Assembly: GCA_001643675.2 (NCBI GenBank)
Contig: LSRY02000021.1
Coordinates: forward strand, 558,001-622,000
Source of the DNA: Monocercomonoides exilis
Taxonomy: Eukaryota > Preaxostyla > Oxymonadida > Polymastigidae
Direction of reading: 5' to 3'
DNA length: 64,000 bases
The first letter of the stretch is position 1. Every line of letters begins with the position of its first letter. The notes below the pieces were generated by a model that was not told where the DNA came from, ran no database searches, and worked only from the letters and a program-made list of their open reading frames with translations. Below are positions 1-9,410 of this stretch, one piece after another. The translations under genes and the position numbers were made by a program.

Positions 1-454
1 AATGTTAATTTAGTCGCTAAATGAAAGACAATAACTTCAAAAAATTTTTTTGGAAAAAAAATTAATAGAGAGAACATGATATTGATATGGAATTGATGAT
101 CTGAATTTGGTTTTTAAAAAGTGCTTTCATTAAATGAAAAAGGTTTTCTTGATGACTTTTGGTTTTTCATAATAATTAACATATTTTTTTTTTTATTTTC
201 TCCTTCTGAAGAATAGAATAAATATATTTTAATCAGAAAAACGTGATATCAGATCTTCTTTTATTTGGGCAATCATCCTTTGAAACAACTGCTTTACGTC
301 GCAATCAGATAAAGTATTCAAATGTTGATGCAAATTTTTTATTATTCAAATTTCAATTTTTTGTTATGGATAGTAAAAAATGAATTGATCATTCAAAAAA
401 TATCATTTATTGAAATCGACATAAAGGCAATATTATCAAAAATAGAACGAGGAG
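1..454. other. intergenic, AT-rich, no gene seen
   Basis: Strongly AT-rich with short homopolymers. I see no open reading frame of useful length, no RNA gene and no clear repeat. It may contain the 5' region of the plus-strand surface-protein-like frame that begins at 455. Confidence 0.5.
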
Positions 455-1912
455 ATGCAGAAAGGAAAGATCATCATTGTAGATGAAAATCACGATTACA
501 GCAATTACTTTTACAATTCAATGAAGAAAGTTATAAAACCAGCCGTCAATTGCATCTACTGCGTACAAACAAGTCTTGTAATCATCAACAGCTCGTTGCG
601 CGTGAGCCATATTTCCATGGCGCCTCTCACCGGTTGTCCACTCCTCACGACTCAACACCACTCAGCTGCTTCCATCTTCTCCTCCATTTGCCAAGTCAAC
701 CCAGCAACCAAATCTCCCCTCTTCATCTCTGCCCATGCCTTCCTCGCACTCACAAACTTCTCCTTCACCACTCACCAACCAGCCATCTTCTCCTTCCCTC
801 TCTTCTCCACCCCAAACAATCTCCTCCCAGATCCCCACTCCCCAATCCCTGCCTCCTTCTCCATCTCCCACTCCTCTTTCTCTTCGTTCGTCTCCCTCGT
901 CCAGCCTTTCCTTTTTTCTCCTTCTTCCCTCTCTTCCCCATCCCCTTCTCCATCTCCATCCCTTTCCCCTTCTCCTTCATCTTTCTCATCCTCATCCTCT
1001 TCCTCTTCTTTTTCTTCCCCTTCACCTTCCCTTTCCCCTTCCATTTCCTCTTCCCCTTCCCTTCTCCATAACCATCACCAATCCCATCCCCACCTCCAAA
1101 TCCACCTCTATCTCCATCTCTCAAACACCCTCTTCTCCAACATCTCATCTCCCCAATCCCCTCTATCACTTCCATCTCTTCCCTCCCACTCACTCAACCC
1201 ATTCACCTCAACCACTTCTTCCTCTTCTTCCACTTCCTCTTCCACCAACACCAACACCAATACAATCCCCTCCTTCTCCCTTCGCTCATCTCTTTCCATT
1301 CATTCATCCCTCTTCCTCCACACCCACAACCCCATCGATGGTGCTGTCCTCCCCAACCTCAACAGCCCATCCACTTCTCTCTCCGCATTCAATGCCTCTT
1401 TTCTTCACCAAACACGATCTTCACCAAATGCTGCTGTTGTACATGTTGGAACTGAATCTCAAAGAGCGAAACCTGGAAGACTGGATTCTTTTGATCTGAA
1501 CAGCCACAAATTTGAATGGTGCGAATGGAAAGATACAACTGGTGGAGCTGTCCATGGAGGAGCGCTTTATGTTTATTGTGCAAATGCAAACCTCACAATC
1601 ACTTCTTGTTCGTTCAACAATTGTTCGTGCACTAATGGATACAGTGGTGGGGCATTGTTCGCTCAAAATTTATTAAATGTCAATTTCGCAAAATCCAATT
1701 TCACGAGTTGTTCAGCTGCTCATGGAGGTGCTGTCAACACATGGTATCCACAATCTTATTCTGTTTGGATATTTTCAGAAAAAATAGTGGAGAGTTGTTC
1801 AATAACATATTGGTGTGGAACTGGCTGTTATCTTTGCCTCGTCAACTCGCATTCGTATGTTCAATTTCTATTTTCCGGTACAAATAAAAAAGAATTAATA
1901 TATTTTCTTTGA
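455..1912 (+). CDS. Ser/Pro-rich, Pmp-like surface protein fragment
   Basis: This 485-codon frame opens with ATG at 455. Its middle (about residues 130-330) is a C+T-rich Ser/Pro low-complexity stretch. The last 130 residues carry the repeat style of chlamydial-type polymorphic membrane proteins: GGAVHGGALYV, then CSFNNCSC, GGALFAQN, FTSCSAAHGGAVN. Proteins of this kind are abundant at the surface of oxymonads and trichomonads and are presumed secreted beta-helical proteins. No signal peptide is visible at this ATG, so the true 5' end may lie in another exon. The 3' end probably reads into an intron. The frame has a donor GTACAA at about 1876, and an in-frame mini-exon could lie at 1982-2002 followed by GTATGT, after which I lose the gene. 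It may be a truncated or decaying copy. In the C+T-rich stretch several frames stay open, so the frame choice rests on the C-terminal repeats. Confidence 0.45.
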   Translation: MQKGKIIIVDENHDYSNYFYNSMKKVIKPAVNCIYCVQTSLVIINSSLRVSHISMAPLTGCPLLTTQHHSAASIFSSICQVNPATKSPLFISAHAFLALTNFSFTTHQPAIFSFPLFSTPNNLLPDPHSPIPASFSISHSSFSSFVSLVQPFLFSPSSLSSPSPSPSPSLSPSPSSFSSSSSSSSFSSPSPSLSPSISSSPSLLHNHHQSHPHLQIHLYLHLSNTLFSNISSPQSPLSLPSLPSHSLNPFTSTTSSSSSTSSSTNTNTNTIPSFSLRSSLSIHSSLFLHTHNPIDGAVLPNLNSPSTSLSAFNASFLHQTRSSPNAAVVHVGTESQRAKPGRLDSFDLNSHKFEWCEWKDTTGGAVHGGALYVYCANANLTITSCSFNNCSCTNGYSGGALFAQNLLNVNFAKSNFTSCSAAHGGAVNTWYPQSYSVWIFSEKIVESCSITYWCGTGCYLCLVNSHSYVQFLFSGTNKKELIYFL

Positions 1913-2511
1913 ATACACTTTGTTATCTTTTTATTTAATCGTTTTCTATTTTTTTATTTGTTGATTTTTTCAATCAATTAGAAGGAGTGAAAGTTTTGCA
2001 TGGTATGTAAAAAATCCAGAATTTTGAAGAAAAAACTTTATAATGATAATTTCGAAAATTTGAATCGAAATGAATGCCAAACGAGACGTTGAAATACATG
2101 AAAAAAGAGGTTTGAAATCTTAATAATTTTCTTTTGTTTTATTTTGAAATTATTGTTGATCAAGTTTTTCTTTTTGCAAAAAGCTTAAATTTTAGCATAA
2201 AAAATGAAACGATTATTTAAAATTATAAAAAATGAAAAGATCTTTAATATTTTAATATTTTGATTTCTTTAAATTAATAAGAATTCCCACAATTTAAACT
2301 CAAAAGAGTTTTTTTTGTATATTAGTCTTTATTGATCTTTATGTTTATTGTATTTTAATATGAAACCTGTTTCTTATGGGGGGGAAATGGGGGGGTTTCT
2401 CCTCCATTTAACTCTCATAAGAAACTGGTGGGTAACATGGGGAGTAAATCCCACAAAATCATATTAAATTTTTTATAAATATAAAAAAAATGGGAAAAAC
2501 ATTAAGAATCA
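1913..2511. other. intergenic between surface-protein fragment and transposase
   Basis: AT-rich spacer. It holds the possible continuation of the upstream Pmp-like gene near 1982-2002 and a short G-rich hairpin at 2369-2425, listed separately. No terminal repeat of the downstream transposase is recognisable. Confidence 0.4.
2369..2425. repeat. 10-bp perfect inverted repeat around a G-run loop
   Basis: GTTTCTTATG at 2369-2378 is perfectly complementary to CATAAGAAAC at 2416-2425. The loop holds two runs of seven G. It lies about 90 bp upstream of the transposase ATG and could be a subterminal feature of that element or a promoter-side structure. I see no partner copy downstream of the transposase. 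Confidence 0.5.
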
Positions 2512-4116
2512 ATGAATTCAGAATTTACAAAAACGAAGAAAAGCCTTCAAGAATTACAAGAAATGGTTGAAGAATCTTCTTTACATCATTCGTCCGACAA
2601 GATAAATTCAAAATTGAAAAGAGCATCTGAAGAATTGAACGAGATTATCGAAGAAAAATCGAAGGAAATTCCTCCTGCTGACGAACATATTCCTGAGACC
2701 GAACAAGCCGAACAGTTACCGTTGCTGCAATGCGAGACAAACATGGTAAAAAGGAAAAGAGGACGACCTAAAAAGACCATTGAAATTAAGGAAGAAAAGA
2801 AAAAAAGGAAACAATATGTTCAACTTTCCGAAAACGTTCGAGAACTGTTAAAAAAGGATTACAGAGATGGAAAAACTTTGGAAGATCTATCAAGGAAATA
2901 CAATATTAGCATATCCACAGCTTCTGTTATCGCACGAGAAGAAAAGCCGCCAAAGCCACGAGGAGGAAAGGTTTACGAAAAAATTACGAAAGAGGCATCA
3001 AATAAAATGGCTGAAATAATCCTGAGGAATCCTACAGTTACTTCAAAAGAATTGGCAGATTCAGTGGGTAGTTTGTGCAAATCAAAGCCTACTTTTGCAA
3101 CAATTGGAAGACATTTAAAATCAGACAAAATGATAGATCATGGATGTCCTGTTTTCTCTGTGAAAAGGTTGCGAACATATGAAAATGCAAGAGCTGATGA
3201 AAAAACATTAAAACAAAGAAAAGAATATGTCAGAAAATACATTCATCATCAAATGGAAGGAAGATCGTTCGTTTACATTGATGAGACTGGATTCAATACC
3301 TTGGAACTGAGAACAGAAGGTCGCTCTCCTGTTGGAAAACGATGTATTCAATACAGAGAAAAAGCTAAAATAGAAACAGTCACCGCAATTACAGCTATCA
3401 GTGAGCTATCTGGAATTGAGCATGTCACATTTGTGGAAGGAAGTGTTAATGATCAATGCTTTCGAGTGTTTTTATTGTCATTAATGAAGAAACTTCAATT
3501 ACATGGAAAAGAATCATTCCTATTGGTTATGGATAATGTGGGGCTGCATAAAACAGAGGCAGTGATTAATCTGATCACTTCAAAGAACTACGGCATCTTA
3601 TACACTGCACCAAATAGTTGCGAATTAAATCCTATTGAATATGTGTTTGGGATGTGGAAAGCTCGACTGAATATCCCTTCCACTATAAAAAATAGCAAGA
3701 AATTAATAGAGCATCTGAATAAATCGTTGGAAGATATCACTCGGATGGACGTTTTAAAATGCATCAACATGGTACAATTCAATTTACTTCCTTTAGCACA
3801 GCAAGGGAAAGATCTCAGTGATTCGTACAAAAGTTCTCAAGCAAAGTGTAAAGAATTACACATTGAAGAAATTCTGCCTGAAAGCGACGATGTTCAAATT
3901 GTGCCATGTTCTTCTGCTTCAGCTTCTGCTTCTGCTTCAGCTTCTTCTTCATCTATTGTTTCTTCGAGATTTTGTCAACAATTTCATCAAAATTATTTTC
4001 TAAGTTCATTGCAAGAAGAAGAAACATCTTCTCCGTTGATTGAAATTCCAGAAACAAACTCTTTTTATCAATCATCACAAGATCTTCAAAATGATTTAAA
4101 TTTTGATGTTGATTAG
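2512..4116 (+). CDS. Tc1/mariner-IS630 superfamily transposase, DD34E
   Basis: This uninterrupted 534-residue protein starts at ATG 2512. Residues 1-80 form an acidic coiled coil. KRKRGRPKK near residue 81 is an AT-hook-like basic motif. Helix-turn-helix segments follow (residues about 105-140 and 160-205). The catalytic core matches the DDE_3 family. The first Asp is D257 in YIDETGF, the second D341 in VMDNVGLHK and the Glu E376 in NPIEYVFGMWK. The D341-E376 gap is 34 residues, which is the Tc1/mariner spacing. The C-terminus ends in an alternating Ser/Ala stretch encoded by a TCTGCT-type microsatellite, followed by an acidic tail. The enzyme would cut and paste its own DNA in the nucleus. 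The reading frame is intact, so recent activity is plausible. However, I could not identify terminal inverted repeats or a TA duplication around it. Confidence 0.88.
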   Translation: MNSEFTKTKKSLQELQEMVEESSLHHSSDKINSKLKRASEELNEIIEEKSKEIPPADEHIPETEQAEQLPLLQCETNMVKRKRGRPKKTIEIKEEKKKRKQYVQLSENVRELLKKDYRDGKTLEDLSRKYNISISTASVIAREEKPPKPRGGKVYEKITKEASNKMAEIILRNPTVTSKELADSVGSLCKSKPTFATIGRHLKSDKMIDHGCPVFSVKRLRTYENARADEKTLKQRKEYVRKYIHHQMEGRSFVYIDETGFNTLELRTEGRSPVGKRCIQYREKAKIETVTAITAISELSGIEHVTFVEGSVNDQCFRVFLLSLMKKLQLHGKESFLLVMDNVGLHKTEAVINLITSKNYGILYTAPNSCELNPIEYVFGMWKARLNIPSTIKNSKKLIEHLNKSLEDITRMDVLKCINMVQFNLLPLAQQGKDLSDSYKSSQAKCKELHIEEILPESDDVQIVPCSSASASASASASSSSIVSSRFCQQFHQNYFLSSLQEEETSSPLIEIPETNSFYQSSQDLQNDLNFDVD

Positions 4117-4307
4117 TCAAAAAATTATCTTTTTCTTTTTTTTTTCGAGTGAAGTTTTTCTTTTTTATTGTTTTCTTTTCTTCACTTTGATTTTTATTTT
4201 GAAAACAATAATTTTCAAACATTTCAATAAGATAATAAAAATAAGTGATTAAGAAAATATTAAATTCCACATATTTAGAAATATTATTAACTCAATGAAT
4301 AAAAAAA

Positions 4308-4600
4308 AAATATTTTCGATTTTGAATTAAACTTTTTCGATTTCGAATTAAATATTTTCGATGTTGAATTAAACTTTTTCGATGTTGAATTAAATATTTT
4401 CGATTTCGAATTAAACTTTTTCGATTTCGAATTAAACTTTTTCGATTTTGAATAATAATTTTCGATGTTGAATTAAAGTTTTTCGATTTTGAATAATAAT
4501 TTTCGATGTTGAATTAAACTTTTTCGATGTTGAATTAAACATTTTCGATGTTGTTTTAAAGTTTTTCGATTTTGAATTAAAGTTTTTCGATGTTGAATAA
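4308..4600. repeat. 21-bp tandem satellite, about 14 copies
   Basis: The array repeats a roughly 21-bp unit of the form AAACTTTTTCGATTTCGAATT. Variation concentrates at the base pairs after AAA (CT, TA, GT) and after CGAT (TT or GT), and some units are 20 bp. Because the period is a multiple of three, the minus strand stays open and spells a degenerate seven-residue repeat like LIQHRKS, but no gene context supports coding. It lies about 190 bp after the transposase stop codon. Confidence 0.85.
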
Positions 4601-4847
4601 TTTTTGGTGTATCAAATGACAATGAATTTTCATAATGATAGACACTCCGAAAAAAGTTATGTTTTCTATAATAATCACCCATTTTTTCCAAAAAACGAGA
4701 GTGAAGAAATCATTCTTTGAAAAATATATAATATTTTCGGGGAAAAAATAATATTTTCTGAACGACAATTATTGATTCGAAGAAAAAAAATTATTCTGAA
4801 GGGCAATATTCAGTCGAACTTTCTCCATCTCCTGCTCTAAATAATTC
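4601..4847. other. spacer, no gene seen
   Basis: AT-rich sequence following the satellite. Nothing supportable was found on either strand. Confidence 0.4.
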
Positions 4848-5140
4848 TTAATCATCATCTTCTTCATTTTCAAGAAGAATATCATTAATGACTGTGATAT
4901 CTAATTCAATCATAACTTCAATTATTTCATTTTCCTCTTCAATCAATTCTCTGATCCATAATGTGTTAATCCTTTCATTTCCTCTTCACACAGTTAATTC
5001 AATGATCTTTTGAACTGAAACATTTCAATTGTTTTGCAAGTTTCTTTATTCTCATTAAGGACAGAAAGAATGATTTCCTCATATGCTTCCACAATACTCA
5101 AATTGTGTTTGAACATGTCATTCACTTTTAGAAAAAAAAT
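4848..5140 (-). pseudogene. degraded acidic protein remnant, unknown family
   Basis: On the minus strand two stretches read like protein but lie in different frames. The upstream part contains VNDMFKHNLSIVEAYEEII and ends in a stop. About 30 bp on, another frame gives WIRELIEEENEIIEVMIELD and ends in a run of acidic residues before TAA at 4848-4850. No splice pair clearly joins them. I read it as a decayed coding fragment. The Glu/Asp-rich composition recalls the paralogous family at 24655 and 27354, but I cannot align them with confidence. Confidence 0.3.
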
Positions 5141-5598
5141 TGAAGCTTTCGTCTTGCCATCGCACGAAAATTGCCAAATTAATTTTAAAATTTTTATGTT
5201 TTCTATTCATTTTTATTGATCCTTGTTCCTGTGTGGTTATTTTTTGAATCCTTTTTTTTCAATACAGTTTCAAAATAAAAAATATCTTTTGTATGTTAAT
5301 TATTGAACACAAAAAAGTGACAACTCCTTTCAAAGAATCTCTTTTCTTATATGGGTGATTATTTTGGAAATCGTATTTTTTCATTCAGAATTATCGGTTC
5401 GAAAATTTGCATTGAGTATTAGCAAACAAACACCGAAAAGTGAACAGACTTATTCAGGAAATGCTTTTCTTTCTTTCAGATTAAAATTTTGTTATCGAAA
5501 CACAAATAATGATTTTTTCATTTTCAATTCAAAATCTATTTTCAGTGAAAAGCAACCTTTGAAAAATAAACAAAACGAAAAATGTTAAAATTTCAATA
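5141..5598. other. intergenic, no supported gene
   Basis: AT-rich. A 77-codon plus-strand frame at 5355-5588 is open but has no recognisable composition or motif, so I do not call it. Confidence 0.4.
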
Positions 5599-6434
5599 CA
5601 GTCTAAACCGGATATAATCACGTCGAATACAATCACATTCGTTTATTGTCACATTTTTCGATGCATCGACATTTTTTGCCTATTTTTCATTCATTTTTCA
5701 TCGCATATAATCACAGGGCTGAAAATATATAATCACATTTTTTAAATATTATGGGTGCTTTTTTCAATGAAAAATCGATTTTTAGATCAAAAATTTCAAT
5801 CTATCGATTTATCAAAAATGCACTCAAATTAGTCAAAATAATTTGTATTTATGGAAAAAATTAATTTCGCAAGTGAAAAAAGTGTATTTGTGAAGAATTT
5901 TCAAAAATAAAAAAATCGACCCAAAATTAATTATTTCTAAAGTTAATTTTTTTATTTTTCTATGTGAAGCATCATCGTGTATACAGTCAAAACCGGATAT
6001 AATCACATCGGTTTTTGCACAACTTTTTGTGACTATATCCGATTGTGATTATACACGATGATGCTTTCCACAGAAAAAAATAAAAATTAATTTATTTCTT
6101 AATTAATTTTGAGTCAAATTTTTTATTTTTGGAAATTCTGCACAAACACACTTTTTTCACTTGTTTGAACAATTTTGATCATAAATACACATATTAAAGA
6201 CTTATTTATTCATAATTTTTATAAATCAAAAAATCGAAATTTATGATCAAAAAATCGATTTTTCATTGAAAAAAGCACCCATAATATTTAAAAAATGTGA
6301 TTATATATTTTCAGCCCTGTGATTATATGCGATGAAAAATGAATGAAAAATAGGCCAAAAATGTCGGTGCATCGAAAAATGTGACAATAAACGAATGTGA
6401 TTGTATTCGACGTGATTATATCCGGTTTAGACTG
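5599..6434. mobile_element. 836-bp foldback/MITE element, Tc1/mariner-type ends, TA duplication
   Basis: The left end CAGTCTAAACCGGATATAAT is matched by its reverse complement at the right end, closing with GGTTTAGACTG at 6434. TA dinucleotides flank both ends (5597-5598 and 6435-6436), the target duplication expected of Tc1/mariner elements. The outer 150-200 bp of each arm are nearly identical. Inward the arms diverge but stay complementary to the centre, so almost the whole element is one long palindrome. There is no transposase frame inside, so it is non-autonomous. It would depend on a transposase that recognises CAGT ends. The DD34E gene 1.5 kb upstream does not share these termini in what I can see. 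Confidence 0.85.
5984..6051. mobile_element. 68-bp nested copy at the centre of the foldback element
   Basis: At the centre of the large palindrome a second CAGT-type end appears (CAGTCAAAACCGGATATAAT). It is followed within 68 bp by a diverged inverted copy, GTGACTATATCCGATTGTGA. TA flanks it on both sides (5982-5983, 6052-6053). The host arms around it (AAGCATCATCGTGTA and TACACGATGATGCTT) are exact complements. This looks like a minimal related element inserted into, or generated inside, the larger one. Confidence 0.7.
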
Positions 6435-6436
6435 TA

Positions 6437-7334
6437 TGCGGACTTTCAAGCTTTTTTTGCACAAGGCATAGAAAAATTGCTTCACTCATAACTCTATTTC
6501 GCTTTCTCAGATAACAAAATCAATTTGATTTTATTATCCGTTGATAGGCATCATTGAAGTCAAAACAAAAAGTTTTGTGACAATTTACGAATGTCAAAAA
6601 ATGGACTCATATTTATTGTGTTATTGGTTCTCAAAAAGTCAATGAAAAGTGCATTTTTTTTCATTGAAAATGTCTGAAGTTAAATATTTTTTCCCATTTG
6701 ATGAATTAACACTTCGAAAATAGTAATAATTCAGAAAACAACCTCACACTTATTTTTTCGAGTACGAGAAAAATCCGAATAAGTGTTATTTTTGTTTAAT
6801 TTTTGACAATCCTAATGAATCGATCATCTCTACCTTCACATTTTGACATATCACTTATTCTTTTAACATTCTCATGGGATAATATATTTGACTTCGGACA
6901 TTTTCATTGATAATTTATGAACTTTAGATTCACTTTTCGTGAACAAAAAATTTCAACAAAATTCGTTCATTTTTCGATATTCGTTTGAGGTCACAAAACA
7001 TTTTGAAATTATATCATTTTCGCTTGAATACGGATTTAAAAATCAAAATTATTTTTTGATCTGATAAAGTTCAATGATGTTATAAGTGGAATAAAAATTT
7101 CATTCTTTGTGCAAAAAAAAACTTCAAAGTCCATATTTCACCTCAAATAATCTTCATCTTTCTAACTTCAATAAATTTTCTTGTTCTCAATGATGCTTCT
7201 TCTTTCTTCACAATTTTCCCTTTTCATCCATTCTTTGTCTGGTTTCTGTTCCTAAAATGCATTTTTCTTAACCTTCTCACTCTTTCTCATAAAGAAACCA
7301 CCTTTCGTTCGCTGACAATGTTTATGAAATGAAT
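6437..7334. other. intergenic, nothing recognised
   Basis: About 900 bp of AT-rich sequence with no long frame, repeat array or RNA gene that I can support on either strand. Confidence 0.45.
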
Positions 7335-7547
7335 TCATTGAAATTTCGAACTGGAGATGTTTGAATGATGGGATGAACTATAAAATAATTTTTTCCAAAA
7401 TTTTGAATCCTGTTCACTCATGACCTGAACTCTTGAATTTTCTGCATCTTGTACAAATCCAATATCCGTATCCTTCTTCAACTCAACACGTTTAACCATT
7501 TTTGTGGATTTTGAAAATAGGTGTAATTCTGTTGGTGAGTTTGTCAT
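7335..7547 (-). CDS. hypothetical 70-residue protein (uncertain)
   Basis: An ATG-initiated minus-strand frame with protein-like composition, mixed charged residues and a Ser/His-rich end. It begins just downstream of a 39-nt homopolymer (in its own direction). No domain, signal peptide or membrane segment is visible and no splice partners were found. It could be a small gene, one exon of a larger gene, or chance. It is listed because the composition is less biased than other frames in this AT-rich spacer. Confidence 0.25.
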   Translation of the reverse strand: MTNSPTELHLFSKSTKMVKRVELKKDTDIGFVQDAENSRVQVMSEQDSKFWKKLFYSSSHHSNISSSKFQ

Positions 7548-7555
7548 TTGTGCAA

Positions 7556-7559
<4 letters not shown>

Positions 7560-7598
<39 letters not shown>
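7560..7598. repeat. poly-T tract, 39 nt
   Basis: Uninterrupted T run. Similar homopolymers occur as A runs at 10942-10977 and 50110-50159. All lie in intergenic DNA. Possible origins are slippage or old retrotransposed poly-A tails. No adjacent retroelement is visible. Confidence 0.9.
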
Positions 7599-7602
<4 letters not shown>

Positions 7603-7991
7603 CATGAATTGTTCGTTCATTCTTTTAACAATTTTTTCCAACATAAACATGAACGAAGCGTTATTCAAAGATGAAAAATTAAATGCATGTTTTATTTTGA
7701 AAAAGAATTTCAATAACATAAAATTTACAACTATTAATTTGGAAAACTTTTTGAAATATTCAAAAGAAGAAGATGGTGGAATAAAATTTGACATTTTTGA
7801 TTTTTTTAAAGAAACAAGAAGAAATAATGGAAAGATAAAAAATAACATCAGATTTTGTTAGAATGAAAAGAAGACTCAATAAATATAAATTTGTGATAAA
7901 TTAGTATTTATATAAAGGCCAAATACTTCAAATTTGAAGTCAATATACAAATAAAAAAAATTTCTTTCAAATGAATGAAATTCTAACAATC

Positions 7992-8716
7992 TTATTGTGT
8001 TTGGAGATGAAGTTGCTGGATGATTTGGTCCTGCGTCTCACTCAATTTTTTATCAATGTAGTATTTCATTTCTTCAGCAAATGCATCCATTTGCTCGCGA
8101 AAAGTAAGGGATCCTAATTCAACAAAAAATATGCACAAAATGATTGAAAAAATAAAGTGATTAAATAAAACAAAAAGTCCATTAAAAGACAAAAAGAAAT
8201 ATATAATTGATACAAACCTACAACAGAAACAATATCTTTTGCAAGAATTTCATCTGTAGGTAATGACTGAGAAGAAGAAGTTGTTGATTGAGCTACACCA
8301 GAAGCTTCAGAATTATATCCAGCAGTAACTTCATCAGGCTTTCTTATAACTTTATTTATTGCATCAGTTGCAGCATTTACAAACTTTGTTGCATCATCTG
8401 CAGTTAAGAAGTTGAATCCAATAATACGACCTCCTCCGTCAATTATTGTAACAAAAAGGTCATTAAGCTTTTGAGGAAGCTCCTGGGAGAAATACTCATT
8501 AATTACAAAATTCTATGTATCAGAAACGAATAAGAAAACATCAAAACAAATAAGCAAATTCAACAAAACCTGTGAATCATCCATTCCGATAAGCCTGAAA
8601 GTTGAATCATCTGTATTAAAATAAATTGATAAACTTATAATTCCCCTATTTGTCCAATTTGATATATCTGGGACGTTCCACACGCACAGAGCTTGAAAAA
8701 GTGCAACTTCAGGCAT
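7992..8716 (-). CDS. EVH1/WH1-domain protein (Ena/VASP-like), 187 aa
   Basis: Three exons: 8716-8570, 8512-8218 and 8113-7992. Donors are GTTTTG and GTTTGT, and total length is 564 nt including TAA. Residues 1-105 match the EVH1 fold in order. There is an aromatic-rich first strand (ALCVWNV) and a Trp of the ligand groove in ISNWTNRG. STFRLIG and VINEYF correspond to the TFRVVG and VVIN segments of Ena/VASP, and IIGFNFLTADDATKFVNA to the GLNF...DA..F helix end. A Ser/Thr linker (residues about 125-145) leads to a C-terminal predicted coiled coil of about 40 residues (EQMDAFAEEMKYYID onward). EVH1 domains bind proline-rich ligands and recruit actin regulators at membranes. The coiled coil suggests oligomerisation, a minimal Ena/VASP-like layout without an EVH2 G-actin site that I can see. 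The EVH1 call is by eye from motif order. Confidence 0.75.
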
Positions 8717-9152
8717 TGGATAAAAAATATTTATACTAATGGGAAAACTTGATCAAACAGAATAAGTTCGCTGGGAAGTTGATAAAAATGAAATATTTTT
8801 TCCTTTTAAATAAAATAATCATTTCCATTTTGATTTTCTATAATTAAAGCATTATAAAGAATTAACTTTTCTGATATCATTGTTTCTAACTTTAAACAAC
8901 GCTAAAAAGACCTTATTTCTTTTGCACAACGTGCTCTCTGAAATATGCAAACTGCAAACGTTTCAGAAAAAAATTAAAAAATAAAATCAAAATGTTGTCC
9001 AAATTATTAAAAAAAACTATTATAAATGTGAGATGCAGTGAGAGATAAAAAACGGTGAGTCTCATCATATAAAGTAATTTTTCTTTCAAATATAGAATTA
9101 CTTCATATACGACATTTTGAACCTTTTGTTAATAATCTATTTGATTTCGGGA
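8717..9152. other. intergenic spacer
   Basis: Promoter-side region of the EVH1 gene and 3' region of the small secreted protein gene. AT-rich, no other feature recognised. Confidence 0.4.
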
Positions 9153-9410
9153 TTAATGAAGTTTTGGCTTATGATTCTTCATTTCTATTGCATGAGCAAC
9201 AAAAGGAGTTTTCACTTCATTTACCAACGGAGGATCTTGAGATTGAATAAATCTTTTTGCAGAATTAACAAGATTTGGTTTAAGTTGCTTCTGCTGCTTC
9301 TCAGCAGGGTCAGCTATTTGTTTTTCTTCTTTTTTCCTGTGAGTAAATCGACCAGCATATGTATCAGAAATAAAGGCTAATGCAATAAGAATAAATGCAA
9401 TTGAGTGCAT
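9153..9410 (-). CDS. small putative secreted protein, 85 aa
   Basis: The frame starts at ATG 9410 and ends at TAA 9153-9155. The first 20 residues (HSIAFILIALAFISDTYAG) are a convincing signal peptide, with a short hydrophobic core and small residues before a likely cleavage site. The mature part is Lys/Gln-rich and hydrophilic with no cysteines, so it is unlikely to be a disulfide-stabilised peptide. No family is recognised. It sits between the EVH1 gene and RPS27e on the same strand with its own spacers. It could also be the first exon of a longer gene, but I see no convincing donor. Confidence 0.55.
   Translation of the reverse strand: MHSIAFILIALAFISDTYAGRFTHRKKEEKQIADPAEKQQKQLKPNLVNSAKRFIQSQDPPLVNEVKTPFVAHAIEMKNHKPKLH

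Noticed and set aside
4308-4600. CRISPR-like array
   Set aside because: The units are contiguous with no unique spacers, in a eukaryotic genome. It is an ordinary satellite.
4473-4691. Minus-strand heptad-repeat protein (LIQHRKS units)
   Set aside because: The frame is forced open by a 21-bp period, and there is no start context, conserved flank or downstream domain.
5599-6434. Coding frames inside the foldback element
   Set aside because: Frames are short, mirror each other across the palindrome and have no transposase motifs.
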